NCBI RefSeq assembly: GCF_022605725.1
Contig: NC_065564.1
Coordinates: 9,278,698 to 9,342,697, forward strand
Reading direction: 5' to 3'
From: Anthonomus grandis grandis
Taxonomy: Eukaryota > Arthropoda > Insecta > Coleoptera > Curculionidae
Length of the DNA stretch: 64,000 bases
The translations under genes and the position numbers were made by a program. Below the pieces are notes generated by a model that ran no database searches, had not been told where the DNA came from, and was given only the letters and a program-made list of their open reading frames with translations. Below, piece after piece: positions 40,955 through 51,863 of this stretch; position 1 is the stretch's first letter, and every line of letters begins with the position of its first letter.

Positions 40955-43900
40955 ATGTCTAAAGTAAAAAGGAAGAGTGAAAGATATAAGAAAGTACTAC
41001 ATCAGATTCAAGCGATCCAGCTCTGATTGTGAAAATTATTCCAAGAATAAACGTAAGAGAAAAACCATTAGAAAGGAAACTATAAGTCATAAAATGCATT
41101 CTTATATACAATAATGTAAATATCAGAGTGGATTAATATTATTGAGTATAACGCCAATATTTATGAATGGTCAGATAGTTTTACCACCGTCTAGAGATTA
41201 CAATCTATTTAATCTATAGACGGTGGTTTTACAGTTTATCAAACATTAAATAAACTTAAAGGGACTGCTAAAACGTTGGTCTAGTTATTCATGGGAGGAA
41301 AGGCGTAATATTTTAAATAATACGTTTCAGAGTTCCCGAAATGTATATAAATTATTGATGGATCTAGCTAATCATAAACCATCTGAAGGTGGTTCTTTAT
41401 ATGAATTTTATTTCAATCCTATGGCGAAGATAAATAGATTAAAATTGAATTTTTCTGACACGGATAAGGTATCTTTGGTTATTGGAGCCATTAACGACAA
41501 AAATATAACGTCAGCGGTAGAAGCATCAAATACTAAAGATCCAAATGCTTTAGGGGCTTATTTGAAAAATAAAATATTTAATACAGCCCCTAAAATTCGT
41601 AAGTATGTCAACCAAGTACCAGCAATAATAAATCATATTATACGGGGCTTCCAAAAACCAAAATATCTTTATGTTTATCTTGCGGAAAACCTGATACAAA
41701 CATGATAGAAACTAATGCAGGCATAAAAATAAAATATGTAATTTTTGTAAAAAGAAAGGTCATTTGAAAGTAAATGGCATAATAAGCAAAATAGTATAGG
41801 TAAATCAAAACAGACAATCTTTGAATTATTTAATAAAATCGATAAAAATTAAGCTTCACATATTGAAAATGTTAAGTTAATTAATAATGCAAATAGTTTA
41901 TCGAAATTTGTAAAAATTGTATACATAAATGAAAAAGAAATTGCGGCTTTCATTGACTTTCGTAGTGCGTGTTCTCTGATCAAATTGGATGTCGCTCGTA
42001 AACTGAATTTAGTTATCAAACCTCTCAAGGAAGACTTCAGTCTATCTGGATTTTTAGGTTTTGGAATTATTGTGACAGAATATGTGGAGGCAGAAATACA
42101 AGTGGACGAAGCAAAAAAAAAACATTATTTTTTATGTAATCGGAAAGGCTAATCTAGATGATGATGTCCTTATTGGGAGAAATTTTACAGAAAATACAAA
42201 TATAATGTACTATCGTATTGATGATAAGCTTAATTTTAAGTACAAAGAATGTATTCCTACTTGGTTAAAAAGTATTAATAAAGGAAAATTGTCAACGATA
42301 AAAGAAAATGATCTTTATAAAATTCTAAAGCGCATTCAGTCTCACTTTCAATTGAGCTTACAACTGATAAGCTGGTGACCCATCGGTCTTATCGCTTTAA
42401 TGAAGGTGCTAAAAAATATTGAGAAATATTTTAAAGAATTATATGCCCTTCTCGTAAATAAACGCAATGCCGAAAAGCGGTTGGTAGTTGATTTTCGCTC
42501 AATAAATGAAATTACAATGAAACGAAATAACTTCCCTATGCCATTGTTGATAATTTGAATGGTTACAAATATTTCACAAGTCGACTCATTATCAGGATAC
42601 CATCAGATACCTATAAATCCGAACTCCATTCCCTATACAGCATTTATTACGCCAGAGGGGCATTTTGAATGCGTACGTATGCGATTTGATCTAAGTAGCG
42701 CACCCGCCGTTTTTCAAAATGTGTGATACATTCAGGCCTCTTAAAAAGTATAACGTCACACCCTATTTTGACGATATTTTGATTCCTTCCTAGTTCAAGA
42801 ATATGGTCCTACGTTGAAACTAAGTAAAAGTCATCTTTTCTAACAGAAAAAATTACTTATTTGGGGTACGATATTTCACTCAATCAAATAACTACATTAA
42901 AGTCCAATAACGATTGCCGTACAACATTTTCCCTATTCAAAAACTCAACTTAAATAATTTCTGGGATTGGTGGGATATTTAAAGAAATGTATAGAAAATT
43001 TTGCCTGAATTAGTGCTCCATTAACAAAACTGTTCCAAAAACAATCGCTATGGGACAGATGTTATCAAAACGGGTTTGCAGGCATTTTAACGCAAAAATT
43101 CGAAAATAAAGAAAACGCAATAGCTTTCTTTAATAAACAAACCATAGACACCGAGCAAAATTATCCCTTCTTCGAACTAGAGTTTTTAGCAATTATTAAG
43201 ACCTTAGAAAGAGGATAGGATTGTAATGCAGTCAAAGATGCATTAAATAAGCAAGAGATTATACCGCGAATGGCCGATGGGACTTGTTTTTACAGGATTT
43301 TTCATTTCAAATACACCCTAAAGCTGAAAATTAAATGGAGCATGTAGATGCATTGAATCGTAACTTCAATACTATAAGGGACGTAGAAAAAGTATACCTA
43401 ATTGAAGAAAACGATTATTTGAGAGAGGCGCAAAACCAGGATGAAAATATTGTTAATATTAAAAATATACTTTCAAGTGGAGATACTGAAGGTAATAGAA
43501 ACATATTCAATGAATATGATTTAAGAGGAAATAAAGACCTTTTGGTCGGTCGTAAGTGGCTGGTGCCTAAGGCTTGTAGGTGGCAAATAGCCAAGGCAAA
43601 CCACGATGATTTGGGTCATTTTTTGGTGGATAAAACTCTAGAGCGTATATAGCAAAAGTACTGGTTTTCAAAAATGAAGTCATTTGTAACAAAATACATC
43701 AAATCGTGTTTTTGCCTGCCTATACCATAAAGAAAGTGGAGGTAAAAAACTTGGTTACTTGCACTCACTTCCTAAATATGCCAGACGAAACCATACATTA
43801 CATTTAGACCATCTTGGTCCATTTATATTACCTACAACAGGTAATAAATTGGTATTAGTAATAGCTGATGGATTTTCAAAATTTGTTCCTTTAAAAGTGG

Positions 43901-44160
43901 TATCTGATACGTCCGCAAAGTTTGTGATCGAGAAACTCAATGATTTATTCTTAACCTTTGGAAATCCACGCACAATAATAATCAGATTCGGGAGCAGCAT
44001 TCACATCAAGAGCGTTTAAAAGGTCTGTTGAGAACAAAGGAATAAAATTATTTATAAAAGCTGTGGGATTACCACGAGGTAAATAATGATCGATGTCAAA
44101 TATTAGCCCTCGAAGGCAGATGTAAGCCATCCATAGCAAAAAGGAACTTTTTAAAGGCAA
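40955..44160 (+). pseudogene. Ty3/gypsy gag-pol remnant
   Basis: The start MSKVKRKSERYK is at 40955. Gag capsid pieces follow at 41355-41700 (LYEFYFNPMAKINRLKLNF). Protease is at about 41925-42060 (EIAAFIDFRSACSLIKLDVA, with the DSG triad changed to DFR). RT pieces at 42480-42760 include RLVVDFRSINEITM, NGYKYFTS and a PEGHFECV-like segment. RNase H (IDTEQNYPFFELEFLAIIKTL) lies near 43145-43210. H2C2 (HDDLGHFLVDKTLERI) is at about 43601 and integrase core (LHLDHLGPFILPTTGNKL, VIADGFSKFVPL) at 43795-43990. Dozens of stops and frameshifts make it an old inactive copy. Confidence 0.8.
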
Positions 44161-44519
44161 ATCGTTAGTTCGTTGATGTTATAATAATTCCATCAATTCC
44201 AAGAGGTATAACTAAATTATATTTTTATCTTTTTCAGTTATGACTGATAAATTACAAAGGGAAGCTCGGGACGAACGTCATTGCAGGATGGCCGTATGGA
44301 CGTCATCATAATATTCCCGCCGTAATTTATAAAGACATACCATGCCGCTCAACAACGCTAACGCATCTTATAGAAAAAGGGTGTTTGGAATTCATCATGA
44401 ACTATGTAGTATAGCGTCTTGCTATTTTTGCAAGTATGAACAGTTAATATATTTATTCAGGTTAGAACACCAGACGACTGATGTCCGTTGATTATATTTT
44501 CCTCTATTTCCGTAATATA

Positions 44520-47500
44520 GGGTCAGTTCACTGGTTCTCGGCCTTTTAACGGAAATTTTGACTTTGTAACCAAATGAAACATAGAAGGAGGCTTTGAATT
44601 TTAATTTTACCCAATGCAAAATGTTGGTCAAAGTGTTTTTAACAATTAAGAAATTTGTGTAAGTTTTTTTTTTCAAAGATTTAGCGTAAAGCCAGATAAA
44701 ACTAAAAAAAGTGCCATTTCACTGTTTCTTGGCCCCCCCTCACAGTTCTCGGCCATTTTTGTATCGGTTCTCGGCCACCCCAAAACCTATTTTATTTAAA
44801 TAATATTCTAGATTTTTCTACGTAGGGTTACACATTTTTAAAAAAGTTTTTATTAATAAATACTTACCCATCTTTAAATTAAAGAAAATCAGTGTAAAAT
44901 TTTACTTTTAAACAAGTTTTATTAAAAATAAACAGTTTAATTTAAATAAAAAACTTTGTAGATAAATAATTCCTTTTTAACTAAAAACAAACAAAACAAC
45001 TTATTCTTAAATATTGAAGGTAAAATGAGCAATTATATTAAAACTAATCAGTCCCAACAAAACAGGATACTCTAGTATAATTATTCACATTAAAACGCAA
45101 AGTAATATAGTACGTTATAGATAAACTTATAATAAATATATGGAATACTTAAAACCTAAATACTTCATTGCATGTGCATTATTAAGCGTCATCACATACA
45201 TCACACTTGTATTCTTTGTTTGCAGCTGTAGGGAACATTATAGAATTCCGTACATTTTTTGTGAAACCATTTTCCGCAATAGTCACAACCAATGTTTTTA
45301 TGATCTTCTTCTTCCGTGTCACTATTAAGAGTTTCTTTACACATATCACATGGTATCTTTTCTTTGGTTTTTGTTTCTTCTAAATCCGGTTTTCTCTTAT
45401 TTTGCTTCTTACTGTTTTTTTTTCAATTTTTGTTTCTTCCTTCCTTTCCTTTATTCTCCTTGTTTCTTCTTTTCTTTTCAGCCTTTTTAAATTCTTTTTC
45501 CTGATTTTTTTTTTTTAATATTCCCTCCATTTGTCACTGTTAATTGCACTTGGTGCTCTTTCATTTTTCGGTCGGTTTGTATTTTTGCTACGTTTAACTG
45601 GTTCAGGATATACTAGATGTTCGGAAAATGCACCATGCATTTTATCAATGTTTTCAGTACCTTGAACCGCAGTTTTTTCGTTTTTCTGGTTCTTCCCATC
45701 TTCTTTTGAAATTTTTCCTTCTGATTTATTTTGTTGGAAACTATTGTTTTCACCTTTATTTTCGTTGATATTTCTCTCCGACAGTATTCTTTTGTCTTTT
45801 TCCTCGTGGCACCGTTTTTCTTTAATCTTTGAACTACCTTTTTTGATTATATCAAGATTATTAGTATTATTTTCATTACCACATACGACGTTTAGGACAT
45901 TTCCTACTTCAGTTTCAAAAATATCATCATTAAATGTTGTACCGCGTGTAGGAGCCGCTAAAATTTCAGAAATATCAATCAATGAAGTTCATCATCTTGA
46001 TCATCCTTACCATTATTTAGAAAGGAGATGGTCATAATATTTTGAATTTTTACGCTGTCAATATTCAAATTATTATCAACAAAAGATGAAAAATTTACCT
46101 GCTGATTTTCGGAAAATTCAGTCTCCATGTGAATTATCTCCACGTTTTCAGAAAAGTGTGTATCTTTATCAGGAATATTGAGATCTGAGTTGAGATCAAA
46201 TATTAATTTGTCAGTATCAAGGTCGTTGTTTTGAATAATAATATCTGATTGATTTTTGTCATCAATATTAAGCTTATTCAATACTTACATCTATTAATAG
46301 TTCTAAACTGGCTTCTGATTTATTACTCTTATTTTGGTTATCTTTTTTCGAGGTTGAAGAACATTGTGGTTCAAGTAAGTTAATTTCGCTTAACACTACG
46401 TCCACATTTATACCGTAGGATGTCAAATTGTCTTTTATTTTATTAATAACTTTTTTGCAAGAAGTTTTGTCACGCTTCGTTATATTTTCGATTGATTTTC
46501 TTTTCTTTTAATTATCGCTACTGCTTTATCAGCCACACATTTGCTGTAATCTATGGCATCGGGATTTAATGGAAATAGTCCCGATTTTCCGAAACCGTTT
46601 TTTACTGAAGTTCCGAATCTCTCTGGTTTAGAGAGTATCTCGTTAAACAGGCTACAAAAATTAATTTTGGTTACAGAGCAGTTCAGATTTTCTGGTTTTC
46701 TTTGCCAATTATGAACAGTTTTTTTCCACTCCGATTTCATTGGCTTAAACACGCTAACATCAGCCGGCTGGAACATGTGCGTAGTGTTGGGAGGTAGAGC
46801 ATATAGAATAATTTGGTTTGCGTCACACCATGTACTTATTGCCATATTAAGGTGGGATTTATGCCCATCCACAAATAGAATTACGGGCTTTGGATTGTCT
46901 TCTTTAATTAACCAATTGTTAAAATCGTTACACATAAATTCAAAAAAGATATCCGATGTCATTCACCCTTTTTCAGACCTTCCCAAAACCCATCCACTGG
47001 GCATATTGTCAATGACAGACCTAGGTGGTCTTACATATGGAAATAGAACAAATGGGGGGGGGCAAAATTTCCATTAGCGTTGTAAGTTATTAATACAGTA
47101 ATGTTTTCTTTTTCGTTTCCTTGTTTAACAGTCAGCAAATTACGAAAACCTTTAGGACCCAAAACTTTCCCACTGGATGGACACAGTGCGAATCCCGACT
47201 CATCACCATTGAAAATCCTCCTTGGATCATTCATTATGTAAGACAAATTGTTACTCTCAAAATACTCCTTGAGGTCATGAAACCATTTTCTTACGGATTG
47301 TTCTGTAACTGCAGCTCTGGCTTTATTTATTCCCTCAGCTTCTCTGAGGGATTTCTTTTTAAGAAATTTGAGTACCACGTTTGTTTTGGTACACCTTTCT
47401 TAAATAAACACTTACCAAAATCAGCATTAATTTTTGACACTGTATCAAAAAGCATCTGCTTCGTAATAGGGAAACCGCATTTTGCCAGATTAACAATCCA

Positions 47501-48516
47501 ATTTTTAATTTTTTCTTCACCATCAACAGTTAATAGAGGAGGTGGTCTGGGTTTTCGCAGGACGTTTGGTACTCTCCATTTTATCCTATCTTGGATGGTC
47601 GCCTTGGGAACACCAAATGTTCGACTTGCCTCCCTTATTGGCATTTTGTTTTCTCTAATTTCAAAAAGTGCATTTTTCAAATTCTCTTCACTGTACTTAA
47701 ACAGTTTCCTTCGAACCTTCGATGGATTGGGTCGAATAACCTTGGTATTAGTGGTTCTTTTTTTCTTCGATCTAGCCACTGAAAAAAAAGTTAGGATTAA
47801 AACTTTTAGAATTGCGTTTAGGCCGAGAACCGAAATGACTGCCCCCGCAATATTCACAATGGCCAAAAAATGCCAGATCTCGGCCCCTATCTTTCAGGAT
47901 AATTTTATTATTAAAATAAACACCATCTTCAATTTAATTTGCAGGCCGCAATCTAATATCAGACAAGAAGCATTGTTAATCTAAATGTAAAAACTAACAA
48001 AAACCTTATAACACTTATTTTTTACAGTTTTATTTAAAAATGAAAAATAATCTTTTAAACTAATTTTCGATCCCTCTGGCCGAGAACTAAAAAAGTTAAC
48101 TTTTTTTAAACCGGATCGCGGCCACTTAATATTTTAATTGTAAAATCATTTTTGCTAAATTTTAGCAATATATTTACACGTTTTAACCCTTCCCTTATAA
48201 TCTAATGTATATTATATTCACCTAAAACAAAAAAATTGTAAGAGACTTACTATTTATTTGGTTTACAACACCAAGCAAAATTGCACTTTTCACACGCGTG
48301 TGGTCTGTTGCTTGGAAGGTCGACAACTAAATGATTTTTTGCGCGCTTGTCATTTGCAATGTCATCTTAAGCCCCGGCGTTTTTGGCAGAAAAAAGATGC
48401 GGAAAACGATTTTATCATTCAGAGTAGGCCAATAGCAATAAATTTCCTTAATATTTGGCTTTTAGTCACAAAAAGGCCGGGAACTAGTGATGGCCGGATG
48501 ACCGGTGAACTGACCC
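44520..48516 (-). mobile_element. Pogo-like (Tc1/mariner superfamily) transposon
   Basis: 3997 bp with ends gggtcagttcact and ggtgaactgaccc, inverted, flanked by TA (44518-44519, 48517-48518). The uninterrupted site is visible in the paralogous gypsy LTR at about 40488-40510. The word GGTTCTCGGCC or a close variant recurs near both ends in inverted orientation: 44533, 44724, 44744 and 44766 on the left; 47821, 47876, 48078 and 48475 on the right. These are likely transposase-binding sites. One large transposase gene runs on the minus strand. Confidence 0.9.
45182..47780 (-). pseudogene. Pogo-like DDD transposase with C-terminal PHD-type finger
   Basis: The N-terminus begins after a tttttttttcag acceptor-like site near 47781 (ARSKKKRTTN), so a first exon may lie upstream. 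A psq-type HTH (MPIREASRTFGVPKATIQDRI), a CENP-B-type HTH (NWIVNLAKCGFPITKQMLFD) and then the DDE_1-type core follow. The core has NGDESGF, FVDGHKSH and QPADVSVFKP, so three Asp are present with 35 residues between the second and third. After an acidic then Lys-rich linker, CDMC and GCDYCGKWFHKKC give a PHD-like zinc finger at 45388-45211. Its last CDVC lies in another frame, ending at 45182. Lesions: a 1-base change in a G run at about 47053, TGA for Trp near 46963, a break near 45985, and the frame change in the finger. Confidence 0.85.
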
Positions 48517-48569
48517 TATTATTATTTGTAAGAGTTGCGTGATTCTTTGACGTGTCCACCCTGACGACA

Positions 48570-49098
48570 CTTTATTTATTATAAGGCTCTTTGTCAACCC
48601 AACATGCCCCTATTTTAATCAACATAATTTTGGTAATTGGAGTTTACTGGGTGCGCAAAGATTACTCTAAATTATAGACACTACATTAAAATTTCCACGT
48701 ATTTGGAATATTTTATTATTAATTTTTTTTTATTCCAAGCATCCGAAGTCATTTTAAGTATATTTTTGGTATTTGAAAATATTTTTTCTGTATTTTGGGT
48801 GATCGTGACCTAATGCAAGAGGCGGCACAGAGTTTTACAAAAAAAAGGATGCCACTTTTCCGTCATTATATATTTGTGACAACTATCTAGCAAAATAGTA
48901 AATAAACTATTTTTGTCACAACAAAAAATCTGACAGTATTTTTTAAATTATTTAACTACAGAAAAATTGCCCTAAAAAATTTCATAATATTAAAAACGGT
49001 TAAATTTATTTCACATGGCCTACTACTGATGCAAACAAAAACAATCACAATGAAATGCGGATCAATAACCCAGGCAACACCAGCGAGCGTCATACACA
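48570..49098 (+). other. Upstream flank of Hsp70 copy 3
   Basis: AT-rich DNA with no gene. From about 48690 it aligns with 39430 onwards (orphan block 2), and from about 48980 with the flank of Hsp70 copy 2. The unit therefore descends from a tandem duplication. Confidence 0.6.
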
Positions 49099-49136
49099 TT
49101 CTACGTCATTCTAGGCGCACCGGTTCTAGAGAATTC
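49099..49136 (+). promoter_or_regulatory. Heat shock element array of Hsp70 copy 3
   Basis: TTC at 49099, 49109, 49124 and 49134 and GAG at 49129, the same 5-bp phase and gaps as the other copies. Confidence 0.8.
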
Positions 49137-49164
49137 GGGTTAATACTGGCCTGATTGGACAGCG

Positions 49165-49172
49165 TATATATA
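49165..49172 (+). promoter_or_regulatory. TATA box, Hsp70 copy 3
   Basis: TATATATA at the same distance from the heat shock elements as in copies 1 and 2. Confidence 0.75.
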
Positions 49173-49321
49173 CCTCCAGATCCGCGCCAATGGCAACAGA
49201 GTATAATTGAACGTGAAAGCAAGCAAAGCTAAACGCGCGAACTTACAAGCGAGTTTATATAAGCGATTTTATTACAGTGAGTGATTTTTTAAGTGATTTA
49301 TTCCCATCAAACAACACGAAA

Positions 49322-51265
49322 ATGGTTAAAGCTCCCGCAATTGGTATCGATTTGGGCACCACATACTCCTGTGTGGGTGTCTGGCAGCACGGAAAAGTGG
49401 AAATTATCGCCAATGACCAGGGCAACCGCACAACACCCAGTTATGTTGCCTTCACCGATACAGAGCGATTAATTGGAGATGCTGCGAAGAACCAAGTGGC
49501 CATGAACCCTGCGAACACCGTCTTCGATGCCAAAAGGTTGATCGGACGCAAATTTGACGACCCAAAAATCCAGCAAGACATGAAACATTGGCCCTTCAAA
49601 GTTGTGAGTGATTGTGGCAAGCCGAAGATTGAAGTGGAGTATAAGGGCGAAAAGAAGAGATTCGCTCCCGAAGAAATCAGTTCCATGGTCCTCATCAAGA
49701 TGAAAGAAATCGCCGAAGCATATTTAGGCCAAACCGTTAAAGATGCCGTTATCACTGTGCCAGCATACTTTAACGACTCTCAAAGACAAGCCACAAAAGA
49801 TGCTGGTGTCATTGCTGGGTTGAACGTCATGAGGATTATCAATGAACCGACTGCAGCCGCCTTAGCTTATGGCTTGGACAAAAATCTCAAGGGCGAGAAA
49901 AATGTTCTTATCTTTGATTTAGGCGGTGGTACCTTTGATGTCTCCATCTTAACCATCGACGAAGGTTCATTGTTTGAAGTAAGAGCAACAGCCGGTGACA
50001 CACATCTTGGAGGTGAAGATTTTGACAATAGACTCGTCAATCATTTGGCTGATGAATTCAAGAGGAAATTTAAAAAGGACCTCAAAACTAACCCTAGAGC
50101 TCTTCGAAGACTGAGAACAGCAGCTGAACGTGCCAAGAGAACATTGTCATCAAGCACAGAAGCAACCATTGAAATTGATGCACTTTTTGAGGGCATCGAT
50201 TTCTATACAAAAGTCACTAGAGCCAGGTTTGAAGAGCTGAATGCAGATCTCTTTAGAGGTACATTACAGCCAGTAGAAAAGGCCCTTAAAGATGCTAAGA
50301 TGGATAAGTCTTCAATCCACGACATCGTTTTGGTTGGAGGTTCAACTAGAATTCCGAAAATCCAGCAACTCCTACAGAACTTCTTTAATGGCAAACAACT
50401 GAACCTAAGCATCAACCCAGATGAAGCTGTAGCATATGGTGCCGCAGTCCAAGGAGCAGTACTCATCGGTGAAACTGACAGCAAGATCCAAGATGTGCTT
50501 CTTGTAGATGTAGCCCCATTGTCCCTTGGTATTGAAACAGCTGGAGGAGTAATGACCAAAATAATTGAAAGAAATTCCAGAATCCCATGCAAGCAGAGTC
50601 AGACATTTACCACCTATTCTGACAATCAACCAGCTGTAACTATTCAAGTATTTGAAGGAGAAAGAGCTATGACCAAGGATAACAACCTCTTGGGCACCTT
50701 TGACTTAACAGGCATTCCCCCAGCTCCTCGTGGAGTTCCAAAGATAGATGTCACCTTTGATATGGACGCCAATGGTATTCTCAATGTTTCTGCCAAAGAC
50801 ACCAGCTCAGGCAAAGAAAGAAACATCACTATAAAGAACGACAAGGGCAGACTGTCACAAGCTGACATTGACAGGATGCTTTCAGAGGCAGAGAGGTACA
50901 AGGATGAAGATGAAAAGCAAAGACAAAAAGTGGCGTCCAGAAACCAACTAGAGGCCTACATCTTCCAAGTTAAACAAGCTGTAGAAGAAGCTGGGGACAA
51001 ACTAAGCTCAGATGACAAAGCTACAGTACAAAGAGAATGTGAAGACGCACTAAAGTGGCTGGACACCAACGGCCTTGCTGACAAAGAAGAGTTTGAGGAC
51101 AAACAGAAACAACTCCAAAGGATATGCAGTCCGATCATGGCAAAATTGTATGGAGGCGGCGCTCAAAGTCAACCTGACGCAGGGGGTATGCCCGGAAGCT
51201 GTGGACAACAAGCAGGAGGATTTGGTGGTTCCAGATCGGGGCCAACCATTGAAGAAGTTGACTAA
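49322..51265 (+). CDS. Hsp70: Heat shock protein 70, copy 3
   Basis: 647 residues with all Hsp70 signatures and an EEVD end. Differences from both other copies are Cys98, Ile382 (Ser elsewhere, just before the interdomain linker), Asp587 and Asp619 (both Glu elsewhere). It shares Lys251 with copy 2 and Ser562 with copy 1. It has no intron, and the ATG is at 49322; the upstream extension of the frame starts only at GTG. The coding sequence alternates between stretches that agree with copy 1 and stretches that agree with copy 2, a mark of gene conversion. Expected role: heat-inducible cytosolic chaperone. Confidence 0.97.
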   Translation: MVKAPAIGIDLGTTYSCVGVWQHGKVEIIANDQGNRTTPSYVAFTDTERLIGDAAKNQVAMNPANTVFDAKRLIGRKFDDPKIQQDMKHWPFKVVSDCGKPKIEVEYKGEKKRFAPEEISSMVLIKMKEIAEAYLGQTVKDAVITVPAYFNDSQRQATKDAGVIAGLNVMRIINEPTAAALAYGLDKNLKGEKNVLIFDLGGGTFDVSILTIDEGSLFEVRATAGDTHLGGEDFDNRLVNHLADEFKRKFKKDLKTNPRALRRLRTAAERAKRTLSSSTEATIEIDALFEGIDFYTKVTRARFEELNADLFRGTLQPVEKALKDAKMDKSSIHDIVLVGGSTRIPKIQQLLQNFFNGKQLNLSINPDEAVAYGAAVQGAVLIGETDSKIQDVLLVDVAPLSLGIETAGGVMTKIIERNSRIPCKQSQTFTTYSDNQPAVTIQVFEGERAMTKDNNLLGTFDLTGIPPAPRGVPKIDVTFDMDANGILNVSAKDTSSGKERNITIKNDKGRLSQADIDRMLSEAERYKDEDEKQRQKVASRNQLEAYIFQVKQAVEEAGDKLSSDDKATVQRECEDALKWLDTNGLADKEEFEDKQKQLQRICSPIMAKLYGGGAQSQPDAGGMPGSCGQQAGGFGGSRSGPTIEEVD

Positions 51266-51459
51266 ATTAATCATTTCCATTTTATTTATTTGTATAATTT
51301 GTAAATAACTAATGTGCAAATTGTACATAATTACCAATTTTTGTCTGGTAGAAAGTCATTAAGCTTTAAGTTCCTTAACTACGTTTTATTAAATTAGTCC
51401 TGGTAATACAACTGTATTTTGTAAGACTGTATATTTGTGATATAGACTGAGTTTAGTTT

Positions 51460-51465
51460 AATAAA
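51460..51465 (+). terminator. Polyadenylation signal, Hsp70 copy 3
   Basis: AATAAA in the conserved gagtttagtttaataaat context about 195 bp past the stop. Confidence 0.7.
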
Positions 51466-51709
51466 TTTGAACACTCGAACATTTTTGCTGAGTTTTATTT
51501 AAGGTATTCCAATCTTGGGTCCCATCACCATATGCTTTCCTGCCAAAGGCTGTCAATATAGCTTATCAAAAATGTCAGGTAAAGGTATTATAAAAACGTC
51601 ATAAAATGCATATTGGGTGGCTCTTAAAAGTTTTGACTTACCCCTTTAAACAAACATAATATTTTTAAAATGTCCCTGTATCAACCAGTTTTCATATACA
51701 TAATATTAA

Positions 51710-51863
51710 AGTCCAGTGCAACGATATATTAGAATGGCCACCCATCAAAAAACCATCATTCCACCTGCCAAACAATGTCATCCACCTTCTATTTACATTG
51801 TTTGAGAAGTAAAATGCTGGTGTTTTGACGCGTGACCATTCTAATATATCGTTGCACTGGACT
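51710..51863. mobile_element. 154-bp palindromic MITE in 3' flank of Hsp70 copy 3
   Basis: agtccagtgcaacgatatattagaatgg at the left and its reverse complement at the right (ending 51863) form about 28-bp inverted ends around a short unique middle. It is absent from the equivalent place after copies 1 and 2. The target duplication is not clear. No coding capacity; it would move only by an enzyme supplied from elsewhere. Confidence 0.65.

Larger units (their letters stand above)
40275..48569 (+). mobile_element. Decayed Ty3/gypsy retrotransposon with insertions in both LTRs
   Basis: The left LTR is 40275-40907 and contains a 349-bp copia solo LTR. The right LTR is 44297-48569 and contains a 4-kb pogo-like element. 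With insertions and one copy of each target duplication removed, the LTRs are about 279 and 274 bp and match: tcatcataatattcccgccgt, gaattcatcatgaactatgt, cgttgattatattttcctct, ctgacgaca. Between them, 40955-44160 holds gag, protease, RT, RNase H and integrase remnants in that order. No clear target duplication is seen (ctaca against cttta). Confidence 0.8.
44297..48569 (+). repeat. Gypsy 3' LTR (interrupted)
   Basis: Matches 40275-40907 outside the insertions. A pogo-like element occupies 44520-48516, so the LTR resumes at 48519 with ttattatttgtaagagttgcg. Confidence 0.75.

Noticed and set aside
45316..45504. Phe/Leu/Ser-rich plus-strand frame resembling a membrane protein
   Set aside because: It is the antisense of the Lys-rich linker of the pogo transposase.
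40270..48574. Target duplication for the gypsy element
   Set aside because: The five flanking bases (ctaca and cttta) match at only three positions, too weak to claim.
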